Assembly: GCA_023428265.1 (NCBI GenBank)
Contig: JAEYYW010000023.1
Location: 1-13,573 of the forward strand
Direction of reading: 5' to 3'
DNA: 13,573 nucleotides
DNA from: Bacillota bacterium
GTDB lineage: Bacteria; Bacillota; Clostridia; Christensenellales; UMGS416
Part shown: positions 1-6,779 of the stretch, in pieces
How the letters are laid out: the number at the start of each line of letters is the position of its first letter
How positions within the stretch are numbered: the first letter of the stretch is position 1
Made by a program: the position numbers and the translations under genes
Notes under the pieces: model-generated
Database searches by the model: none
Told to the model about the DNA's origin: nothing
The model's input: only the letters and a program-made list of their open reading frames with translations

Positions 1-1
1 C

Positions 2-112
2 CTTAAAGGAATCGGAAAAGTAGGAAATGACGTGAAGTTGCTGCTGGACTGCAGCAGTTTGTTGAATTCAGATGCCCTAAATACCATTCAATATGTTGGA
101 GGAGAACAATGA
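2..112 (+). CDS. cheW: CheW-like chemotaxis coupling protein, C-terminal end (partial)
   Basis: An open frame enters from the left edge and gives 36 residues before TGA at 110-112. The residues read GIGKVGNDVKLLLDCSSLL and then NSDALNTIQ, which matches the end of CheW proteins: a GVGKV-type strand, a hydrophobic strand with LLLD, and a short helix beginning after LL. CheW links chemoreceptors to the kinase CheA at the inner membrane. The stop overlaps the start of the next gene by four bases (ATGA), and that gene's ribosome site GGAGGAG lies inside this coding region, so the two are probably translationally coupled. A receptor gene directly downstream supports the call. The N-terminal three quarters are outside the window. 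A CheV-type protein is unlikely because the protein ends here without a receiver domain. The family call comes from recalled family pattern, not a search. Confidence 0.75.
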   Translation, partial: LKGIGKVGNDVKLLLDCSSLLNSDALNTIQYVGGEQ

Positions 113-2466
113 GACTGCTCAGTAATATTAAGATCGGTATCCGGTTAGTCTTAGCATTCCTGCTCGTTGCCATATTAGCCGCAACGGTAGGCACAATTGG
201 AATCTCTGCTTTGGGTTCACTCCAAAAACAAAGCGAGGGTTTATTCCATGATTATGGGATGTCGCAAGGGTTAATTGGGCAAATAGCCATTAATTTTCAG
301 AACGTTCGCGTTGCCACCCGCGATATGATCTTGGAGACTGATAAAGCAAAACTGGATGAATACAGCCAAAAAATCAAGGACTGGTCTTCGCAGAATAATG
401 AATTAATGGCCGAGTTCAAAAAGACAATAAACACCCAGAAAACAATGGACATGTACAACGCGTTTGAGAAGAACATGGAAGATTATCGAATCCAACGCGA
501 TAAAATAATCCAGCTGGCTTATGAAAACAAAAATGAGGAGGCCATTGCCTTGTTGAGGGGCGATGCGTCAGCCCCGACTGAAGCTGCAGACAAATCGATT
601 CAGGACTTATTCAACACAAAAGCGACAAGCGGGCAGAAAAAATCCGATGACATGGCCGCTACCACGAGCCAGACCACTACCACCTTGATCATCATCGTGA
701 TCTTGATTACGCTCTTCTCCTTTGGGCTTGGCCTGCTCGTCGCAAACTCCATCGGCAAGCCGCTGGGGCAAATCGTCAAGACTGCCAATCAGCTTGCATC
801 CGGCAACACCAGTATGGACGTAAAAGTCTATGGCCGCGATGAAGTGGCCAGCCTGGCCAAAGCTTTCCAGGCGGTAATCCTATCCATTAATAACCTGGTG
901 GCAGACGCAAACATGCTCTCTGACGCAGCGATTGAGGGCAAGCTTGCAACCCGCGCCGATGCCAGCCGTCACAGCGGTAATTACCGAAAAGTTGTCGATG
1001 GCGTGAACCAAACGCTGGATGCAGTGATAAAGCCGGTCAATACAGCTGCTGAACAGCTGGAACTTATGGCGAATGGCGGAGACTTGCCTGTACTGGATGA
1101 GACTGCGTTCAAAGGTGACTTGCAGGTGATGATAATCAACCTGAACAGGGTTAGAGCATCTCTCTACTTTCTTTTGGATGATTCCGGCATGCTTGCGGAG
1201 GCAGCTCGCAAAGGAGATCTTTCCGTGAGAGCTGACATCAGCAAGCACAAAGGCGGGTACGCACAGATCATTGGTGGAATCAATGACACACTGAACGCCG
1301 TAATTGAGCCAGTAAATGAAGCAGCAGCAGTGTTGAATGAAATGTCAAAAGGCAATCTGAGTGTCAACGTGTTAGGAGACTACAAGGGCGATCATGCCGC
1401 CATCAAAAACGCGTTAAACGACACCATCAATACGATTAAGGGGTATATTGGCGAGATTTCGCAGGTGCTGGCAGAGATTGCGGCAGGAAATCTAAACACC
1501 GGCATCGAGAACCAGTATCGCGGCGAGTTTACGGAGATCAAGGATTCCATCAACAACATCGCGGATTCATTGAATATAGTACTAGGCGACATCAACAACT
1601 CTGCCGAACAGGTCGCAGCCGGGACCCAGCAGGTGTCAGCGGGTAGCCAAGCATTGTCTCAAGGCGCCACAGAGCAGGCAAGCGCCATTGAGGAACTGAC
1701 GACATCGCTGTCTGATATCGCAGGGCAAACGAAGCAAAACGCCGTGAATGCAGGCCAGGCAAACGAGCTGGCAATGGTCGCCATGGACAACGCGATTGCT
1801 GGAAACGCACAAATGAAAGAAATGCAAACGGCAATGGCGGGGATCAATGAAGCATCAACCAACATCTCCAGGATCATCAAGGTGATAGATGAGATTGCAT
1901 TCCAGACCAACCTGTTGGCATTAAACGCTGCGGTGGAAGCTGCCCGAGCCGGTCAGCACGGCAAAGGATTCGCCGTGGTTGCGGAGGAGGTACGCAATCT
2001 GGCGCAACGCAGCGCAGCCGCCGCCAAGGAAACCACATCCATGATCGAAGAGTCAGTAAAGAAAACCAAAGAAGGCACCAAGATGGCCGACGAAACCGCC
2101 CGGGCGCTCACACAGATCGTTAACGGTGTGGAAAAGGCGACTGGATTGGTTGGCGAGATCGCCAAGGCCAGCAATGAGCAAGCCACTGCCGTCGCCCAGG
2201 TCAACAAGGGTATCGAGCAGGTCTCCCAGGTTGTCCAGACTAACTCAGCGACAGCGGAAGAAAGTGCTGCGGCAAGCGAAGAGTTATCTGGCCAGGCTGC
2301 CTTACTCAAAGACATGGTGAGAAGATTTAGCCTTCGTGGCCAAAGCGGATTTACCTCGGGAAAAACCTCCACAAGCACAAAGCCTGCCAAGGCACTATCA
2401 GCAAGCAAGGCGGTAAACACAAAGCCGAGAATTGCCTTAAATGATCGGGATTTTGGCAAGTATTAA
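109..2466 (+). CDS. Methyl-accepting chemotaxis protein with 4HB sensor and stacked HAMP modules
   Basis: A 785-residue transmembrane chemoreceptor. The start ATG has GGAGGAG just upstream. TM1 is about residues 8-32. A mostly helical extracytoplasmic region (about 35-190) resembles the four-helix-bundle MCP sensor. TM2 is about 192-212. A HAMP domain follows (213-266, with the conserved GKP), then further HAMP-like modules with recurring G-DL/NL motifs at about 265-312, 313-356, 357-402, 403-444 and 445-495. The signalling domain is about 495-755, and its hairpin tip near 593-632 has the highly conserved IDEIAFQTNLLALNAAVEAA followed by RAG and GKGFAVVAEEVRNLA. The protein ends in DRDFGKY, an ending I recall from many clostridial MCPs; no CheR-docking NWETF-type pentapeptide is seen. 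It would pass ligand information to CheA through CheW, whose gene overlaps this one by ATGA. The ligand is unknown. Confidence 0.95.
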   Translation: MRLLSNIKIGIRLVLAFLLVAILAATVGTIGISALGSLQKQSEGLFHDYGMSQGLIGQIAINFQNVRVATRDMILETDKAKLDEYSQKIKDWSSQNNELMAEFKKTINTQKTMDMYNAFEKNMEDYRIQRDKIIQLAYENKNEEAIALLRGDASAPTEAADKSIQDLFNTKATSGQKKSDDMAATTSQTTTTLIIIVILITLFSFGLGLLVANSIGKPLGQIVKTANQLASGNTSMDVKVYGRDEVASLAKAFQAVILSINNLVADANMLSDAAIEGKLATRADASRHSGNYRKVVDGVNQTLDAVIKPVNTAAEQLELMANGGDLPVLDETAFKGDLQVMIINLNRVRASLYFLLDDSGMLAEAARKGDLSVRADISKHKGGYAQIIGGINDTLNAVIEPVNEAAAVLNEMSKGNLSVNVLGDYKGDHAAIKNALNDTINTIKGYIGEISQVLAEIAAGNLNTGIENQYRGEFTEIKDSINNIADSLNIVLGDINNSAEQVAAGTQQVSAGSQALSQGATEQASAIEELTTSLSDIAGQTKQNAVNAGQANELAMVAMDNAIAGNAQMKEMQTAMAGINEASTNISRIIKVIDEIAFQTNLLALNAAVEAARAGQHGKGFAVVAEEVRNLAQRSAAAAKETTSMIEESVKKTKEGTKMADETARALTQIVNGVEKATGLVGEIAKASNEQATAVAQVNKGIEQVSQVVQTNSATAEESAAASEELSGQAALLKDMVRRFSLRGQSGFTSGKTSTSTKPAKALSASKAVNTKPRIALNDRDFGKY

Positions 2467-2475
2467 TGCACCCAT

Positions 2476-2511
2476 GGTGGTGGGTAGCCATTTACATGGC
2501 TGCCCACCACC
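2476..2511. terminator. Long hairpin between convergent genes, possible terminator
   Basis: Two 16-base arms (2476-2491 and 2496-2511) around a TTAC loop pair completely, apart from one T/G position that is a U-G wobble in RNA. It begins 10 bases after the MCP stop and lies 59 bases beyond the stop of the convergent hybrid kinase gene. It is the right place for a terminator of either gene. However, the sequence after it on the plus strand is only moderately T-rich (TTCAAGGATTTG), and there is no T run on the minus strand. It could instead protect mRNA 3' ends. Confidence 0.55.
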
Positions 2512-2570
2512 TTCAAGGATTTGTCAATGTTTCAGGATCATACGGGATTGGTTTCATCGAAGCCAACAAA

Positions 2571-5243
2571 TCATTGACAGCAATCGTCAACAACAAGAGT
2601 AATATGCTCTTCGCTTGTTACATGCTTGAACAGGTGCTTTTTCAGTTTTTCGTAAAGATCAATGAAATTCACCGGTTTGCCGATATGGTCGTCCATGCCG
2701 GCATGTAACGCCGCATCGATATCCTCCCTATAAACGTTGGCAGTCATAGCAATGATTGGCAATCCCACGGCATTCGGGTCCTCGTTTTGCCGGATGGCTG
2801 CTGCAACTTCGTAGCCATCCATGCCCGGCAGTTGAACATCCATCAAAATCGCATCAAAGCAATTGCCCTCCTGATATAGTTGAAGAGCTTGATAACCATC
2901 CATTGCGGCGATAATTTCCGCGCCGGTATTGGAGAGCATTTCACGAATGATTATCTGAATAATTTCCATATCTTCAACCACTAATATCCTCTTGCCGGTA
3001 AAAACGCCTTCTGACATGTCGAAAAATATGGGCAACGGTTTATCAGTATGGGTAAGGTCCTTTAGCAAGCCGCATAGCTTACTTGGTAAGATTGGCTTTG
3101 GGAGCAGCAGAGAGATCCCTGCGTCTCGGATTTCCTTGTCCGCCTCGCTCAGGTCATATTGGGTAATCATGATTACGATAATGATCTCCCCGCAGACCTT
3201 ACGGATTTCCTTGGCAGTTTCCATCCCGTTCATACCGGGCATTCGCCAATCTACAAGCACAGCGTTATATGGCCGATTATTATTGTTGGCCAGAATCACT
3301 TGCTCAAGAGCCGCTTCCCCACTAAACACCCACTCGCAAGCTACAGATTGCTCAGAAAACAACAACTCCAAGTATTTGCATGTTTCCGGGTCATCATCCA
3401 CAACAAGAAGATTCAACTCACCAAATCCCATGTGTTTTCCCTGCGGTTTTCTTGTAGAAATGTATAGTGGCAAGGAAAAAAAGAAATTGCTCCCCTCCCC
3501 ACCCTTGCTTTGCATGCCGATCGTACCGCCCATCATCTCAATAATTCGCTTGGAAATGGCGAGGCCAAGACCAGTGCCACCATGTTCACGACTCCTGTTG
3601 TTATCCAGTTGCTCAAACGAGCGAAACAGCTTGGCTTGTTTGTCTTCTGGTATGCCAATACCATTGTCTGACACTGAGAAGTGAAAATCCATACTGTAAT
3701 CCGCATTATTCTCTAGCCTTGCTCTCACCGCCACAGACCCCATCGCAGGCGTAAACTTCACAGCGTTTGAAACAAGGTTCACCATCACCTGTTTCAGGCG
3801 GATCGAATCACCGATCAACCTATGCGATACGTCACCGAAAAGATAGACATCAAGATTCTGTCTCTTTTCATCAGCCTTTGGTTGCACGATGCTGATGGTC
3901 TCTTCTATCAGGGAAGGGAAGTCGAAATCCTCCTTAATGATCGCCATCTTGCCTGCTTCGATGCTAGAGATATCTAAAATATCGTTGATGATCCCGAGCA
4001 GGTGTTGCGAAGATGAATAGATATTTTCCAAATACTCAGGCACCTGCTTTATTTGATCCGGACGTCGTGCAATGTGGGCCAACCCGATGATTGAATTTAG
4101 GGGGGTCCGGATTTCGTGGCTCATCATAGACAGAAAGGCACTCTTGGCCTTGTTTGCATCATACGCTTCCTGCCTAGCCTGAGTCAGCTCTTGGATAATC
4201 CTTTTTTGCTCTGTGATATCATCAGCTACGCCAAGCAAGGCATACGGGTTGCCTTCCTTGTCATAAAGAGGCACTTTGCTTAGCTTAATAATACGCGTTT
4301 CGCCACGGCAATTAATAATACTTGCCTCATAATTCAATTTCGGCTCTCCGGAAAACAGGATCTGAACATTATCATCGGCCTTCCCATCGGAAAGGTTGAT
4401 CGTTTGAAAGTGGTCACCTTTTCCGGAAGCAAGGTCATCCATGGACATCCCGGTGATCTCTGTAACAACTTTGTTTATCCCGATGATTTTGTTTTGTACA
4501 TCGCGCCAGTAGATGCCGACGGGGGCGTTTTCAATGATCTCATGGAGCATTTGCCTGGATTTGTAGATCTCGTTCTCGGCGTTCACACGCTCAGTTAAGT
4601 CGGACGAAAATGTGGCAACAGCGCCTACCATTCCATCAGGTTCATAAACGGGATAATACTTTGTCTCGATCCAGCGGTTATCTCTAAGGCCGAAAAAATT
4701 ACCCACCTTGCCAGTCACAAATGTTTCCCATAGCACTTGGCCCCTTTGATTTTGCATTTCGGATGACATCAGTTCACGGATATCGCTTCCAATCGCTTCT
4801 TCCACCGCTTTGCCAAGTAATCCTGCAGCAGCAGTGTTAAGGTTGATGATGAACCCTCTGCGATCTATCAGGAAAATGGCATCCTTGGTGGAATCCAGCA
4901 ATACTCGCATATTCCTGTTATTCTTCTCAAGCTGGATTTCCCGTTCCTTCCGTTCTTGCGCATTCAATTCTTCTAGTTCTTTTTGGAATTGCCATATCTG
5001 CCTTGATCGGGCACGCACCAGGAAAAAGACCAGCACTGACGTGATCAATACATATAACCAACCCTTTAGGTTTGAAAGCATGATTATAAAGCTAAGATCG
5101 CTTGAAAATTTCAGTAGTTCATCAGAGACGAGAATCCATAGGCTTCCTACCACGAGATATGGCACAGCAATGCGCGAAGCCTCCGCGACGGGCTTGACAA
5201 ATCGGTTCTCCCTGGCGACATTGGCAATGTTTTGATTAGCCAT
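2571..5243 (-). CDS. Hybrid sensor histidine kinase, PAS-PAS-HisKA-HATPase-REC-REC
   Basis: An 890-residue membrane-anchored hybrid kinase. The ATG start has GAGGTG five bases upstream. Two membrane segments (about residues 25-43 and 58-77) flank a short loop containing LWILVSDELL and KGWLYVL, an N-terminal layout I recall from many PAS-containing kinases. PAS domains lie at about 108-222 and 232-350, each ending in a D(L/I)TE motif. HisKA carries the phospho-acceptor H376 in MMSHEIRTPLNSIIG. The ATPase domain shows the N box (NLVSNAVKFTP), DNGIGI, FRSFEQ and GGTGLGLAI. Receiver 1 (about 608-730) has D665 in LVDWRMPGMNG; receiver 2 (about 748-870) has D802 in LMDVQLPGMDG. All catalytic motifs look intact. 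There is no C-terminal HPt domain; a separate HPt gene lies 48 bases upstream, probably in the same operon. The signal is unknown; the second PAS and the short external loop suggest cytoplasmic or membrane sensing. Confidence 0.95.
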   Translation of the reverse strand: MANQNIANVARENRFVKPVAEASRIAVPYLVVGSLWILVSDELLKFSSDLSFIIMLSNLKGWLYVLITSVLVFFLVRARSRQIWQFQKELEELNAQERKEREIQLEKNNRNMRVLLDSTKDAIFLIDRRGFIINLNTAAAGLLGKAVEEAIGSDIRELMSSEMQNQRGQVLWETFVTGKVGNFFGLRDNRWIETKYYPVYEPDGMVGAVATFSSDLTERVNAENEIYKSRQMLHEIIENAPVGIYWRDVQNKIIGINKVVTEITGMSMDDLASGKGDHFQTINLSDGKADDNVQILFSGEPKLNYEASIINCRGETRIIKLSKVPLYDKEGNPYALLGVADDITEQKRIIQELTQARQEAYDANKAKSAFLSMMSHEIRTPLNSIIGLAHIARRPDQIKQVPEYLENIYSSSQHLLGIINDILDISSIEAGKMAIIKEDFDFPSLIEETISIVQPKADEKRQNLDVYLFGDVSHRLIGDSIRLKQVMVNLVSNAVKFTPAMGSVAVRARLENNADYSMDFHFSVSDNGIGIPEDKQAKLFRSFEQLDNNRSREHGGTGLGLAISKRIIEMMGGTIGMQSKGGEGSNFFFSLPLYISTRKPQGKHMGFGELNLLVVDDDPETCKYLELLFSEQSVACEWVFSGEAALEQVILANNNNRPYNAVLVDWRMPGMNGMETAKEIRKVCGEIIIVIMITQYDLSEADKEIRDAGISLLLPKPILPSKLCGLLKDLTHTDKPLPIFFDMSEGVFTGKRILVVEDMEIIQIIIREMLSNTGAEIIAAMDGYQALQLYQEGNCFDAILMDVQLPGMDGYEVAAAIRQNEDPNAVGLPIIAMTANVYREDIDAALHAGMDDHIGKPVNFIDLYEKLKKHLFKHVTSEEHITLVVDDCCQ

Positions 5244-5291
5244 GGAAACACCTCGTCCAAAGAATGGAAATTTGTTGGATCAGTAGAAATC

Positions 5292-5687
5292 TCAGGAAAC
5301 TGGCATTGCATGGTGCGCACATATAAAGGCATCGGCAAGCTGCTCAAGGGGCATCTGCACAGTATCAAAATGATTATGATTCTCCAAGCTTTGCTCGATG
5401 TCTCCTGCCAGTTTTGCGATATATTTAAAGCCCAAATTCAAAGCCGCCCCCTTGATTGCATGAGCTTCAGCCTTTGCTCGCCGTGTGTCCTGATCCCGCA
5501 AGGCGCAGCGGAGTTGATGAATGTGATTGCCATTGAAGAAATGAAGGGCTAATCTGACATATAGTTCACGATTGCCGAAGATCCGGTCGATGCCTTCCTG
5601 GCAGTTGAATCCAGGCAATGATTCCAAGGCAGATATTATCTGGTTAATAGTTTTTATATCTGGTAAACCTACTGGATTATTTATCAA
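5292..5687 (-). CDS. Stand-alone HPt (histidine phosphotransfer) protein
   Basis: A 131-residue protein with a central HPt motif AEAHAIKGAALNLGF. H76 is the expected phosphorylated histidine, with the conserved K and G at +3 and +4. The rest is predicted mostly helical, with no membrane segment, which fits a small cytoplasmic four-helix phosphotransfer protein. It starts with TTG, supported by AGGAGGG six bases upstream. It is the first gene of a probable two-gene operon with the hybrid kinase 48 bases downstream. Hybrid kinases with receiver domains but no HPt need such a partner to pass phosphate to a response regulator, so this is likely the shuttle between D665 or D802 and a downstream regulator. 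The divergent LytTR regulator is the closest candidate. The first 35 or so residues before the motif region are not diagnostic. Confidence 0.88.
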   Translation of the reverse strand: MINNPVGLPDIKTINQIISALESLPGFNCQEGIDRIFGNRELYVRLALHFFNGNHIHQLRCALRDQDTRRAKAEAHAIKGAALNLGFKYIAKLAGDIEQSLENHNHFDTVQMPLEQLADAFICAHHAMPVS

Positions 5688-5693
5688 TTGGTG

Positions 5694-5700
5694 CCCTCCT
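5694..5700 (-). promoter_or_regulatory. Ribosome binding site that fixes the TTG start of the HPt gene
   Basis: On the minus strand the sequence reads AGGAGGG, then six bases (CACCAA), then TTG. This near-perfect Shine-Dalgarno at good spacing is the reason for choosing the rare TTG codon. No ATG or GTG codon in this frame is comparably placed. Confidence 0.75.
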
Positions 5701-5770
5701 GGTCGTTATGGTTATGTATGTGTAAAATGATTTGGTAAACAGCGATATCAAGCACCTATTCAGATAAGCA

Positions 5771-5799
5771 ATTATAAGATAAATTGTTCCATCATACAA
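5771..5799 (-). promoter_or_regulatory. Sigma-A-type promoter for the HPt-hybrid kinase operon
   Basis: Reading on the minus strand, TTGTAT (5799-5794), a 17-base spacer and TATAAT (5776-5771) match the housekeeping consensus at four of six and six of six positions. The expected start of transcription would be about 75-80 bases before the HPt start codon, leaving a leader with no structure I recognise. This is by-eye matching only. Confidence 0.5.
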
Positions 5800-5835
5800 C
5801 ATTTTAGCTATAATGACATATATTGCTCAAAATTA

Positions 5836-5864
5836 ATGTAAACAAATCATTTGTTTGATATACT
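5836..5864 (+). promoter_or_regulatory. Candidate promoter for the LytTR regulator gene
   Basis: TATACT (5859-5864) is a good -10 element. The -35 position at 17-base spacing (5836-5841, ATGTAA) matches only three of six positions, so basal activity may be weak or depend on an activator. The transcription start would fall about 20-25 bases before the GTG start codon. Confidence 0.35.
5840..5856. promoter_or_regulatory. Perfect palindrome in promoter spacer, candidate operator
   Basis: AAACAAA, three bases (TCA), then TTTGTTT: seven-base arms with perfect inverted symmetry. It lies almost exactly between the proposed -35 and -10 of the LytTR regulator gene, where a dimeric repressor would block polymerase, and between two divergent operons. 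It does not look like a LytTR site, which is normally a pair of direct repeats. The binding protein is unknown. AT-rich palindromes of this size can also arise by chance. Confidence 0.4.
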
Positions 5865-5894
5865 AAGAGCATCAAATATGGAGATCTTGAAAGC

Positions 5895-6605
5895 GTGTTT
5901 AGAATCATTGTTTGCGATGATGACCCATATGTGTGCGAATGGTTCAGTCTTGCCATAAACATGTATTGTATTGAGAGGAATTTCGTTGCGGACTTGAGAA
6001 CAACGGAATCCATCAAGCAACTTATAAAGTTCCTTGATGATGGATTCATGCCAGACATTCTCTTCCTTGATATAATTCTGCCGGAGGGCAATAGCATTTC
6101 ACTGGTTAAGGAGTTGGTAAAGAGGATCAAGGACTGTAAAACTGTGCTGATAACAGCAACAAAGGACTATACTCTTGAAGGCTATTCCATTCATGCATAT
6201 GACTATTTGATCAAGCCCATTAAGGACGATGTAGTCTTTAAACTAATCGAAGATGTATCACAGTCAACTCCAAAAAGAATTACAATCCGGGTAAGGGCAA
6301 TTACAGTTGAAATTAGGTGTGAAGATCTAGTATATATTGAAAGCAATAAACATGCCTTAATCTTCCATACAACCGGTAAAGAAATGACCAGTTATGGAAA
6401 ACTGAATGTGTTTGACGATTTATTAAGGGATACAGGGGTATTCATTCGATGCCATCAAAGCTACTTAATTAACTCGAACTATGTTAAAGAGGTCAAGAAT
6501 AACACCTTTATTATGTTAGATGGCGCAATTATTCCCATCCGAAAGCGAGATTCAGCAGCAATCAAGAGAAACTATTACTCGCTTTCACATCATTCCAATA
6601 GCTGA
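5895..6605 (+). CDS. LytTR-family response regulator (LytR/AlgR type)
   Basis: A 236-residue cytoplasmic DNA-binding response regulator. The receiver domain (about 1-120) has the acidic cluster CDDDP (D8-D10), phospho-acceptor D59 in LFLDIILPEGN, the switch threonine in LITATKDY, and the conserved lysine in YDYLIKPI. The LytTR domain (about 130-230) shows the typical pattern IRCEDLVYIESNKHALIFHT, then a middle section ending FIRCHQSYLINSNYVKEV and a final basic IPIRKRD strand. The start is GTG, with GGAG eleven bases upstream; no better start is visible. The gene is clearly more AT-rich than its neighbours, with many ATA, TTA and AAA codons. It is divergent from the HPt-hybrid kinase operon, which makes it a plausible end point of that phosphorelay (inference). 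It has no cognate LytS-type kinase next to it. Confidence 0.92.
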   Translation: MFRIIVCDDDPYVCEWFSLAINMYCIERNFVADLRTTESIKQLIKFLDDGFMPDILFLDIILPEGNSISLVKELVKRIKDCKTVLITATKDYTLEGYSIHAYDYLIKPIKDDVVFKLIEDVSQSTPKRITIRVRAITVEIRCEDLVYIESNKHALIFHTTGKEMTSYGKLNVFDDLLRDTGVFIRCHQSYLINSNYVKEVKNNTFIMLDGAIIPIRKRDSAAIKRNYYSLSHHSNS

Positions 6606-6779
6606 ATCAACAACGTGGTCCTTACGACACAGCAACGAGTTCCAGTAACTTTGATTGGGTAGGCCTGTGGAAAGACCGATTCTGTCCAGCACCCAGGCGA
6701 TGTGCGAGGGGTTGCTGCCAATGGATAGACCCAGCCGGTCACAACTCAGTGCTTGAAAACACTTATATAGCGTGATGCT
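6606..6779. other. Convergent intergenic region with no recognised gene or terminator
   Basis: This 174-base stretch separates the LytTR gene (+) from the end of the GC-rich kinase gene (-). I see no hairpin followed by a T run on either strand. On the minus strand the frame of the kinase stays open past its TGA for 57 more codons, to a TGA beyond the gap, and contains two look-alike 18-residue segments (DRLGLSIGS... and DRIGLSTGL...). It may be a degraded gene tail or coincidence; no family was recognised. Confidence 0.35.

Noticed and set aside
41..57. CTGCTG/CAGCAG hairpin followed by a T-rich stretch, as a terminator
   Set aside because: It lies inside the open CheW-like coding frame that runs to 112, and the stem is only six pairs with a weak T tail.
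1953..2459. 168-codon minus-strand frame inside the MCP gene
   Set aside because: Entirely antisense to the strongly conserved signalling domain; its residues reflect the other strand's codon pattern.
2466..2708. Small plus-strand frame after the MCP gene (MHPWWWV...)
   Set aside because: It runs through the long hairpin and then antisense to the kinase end; no ribosome site or recognisable domain.
2992..3684. 230-codon plus-strand frame inside the hybrid kinase gene
   Set aside because: Antisense to intact ATPase and receiver motifs; no domain recognised.
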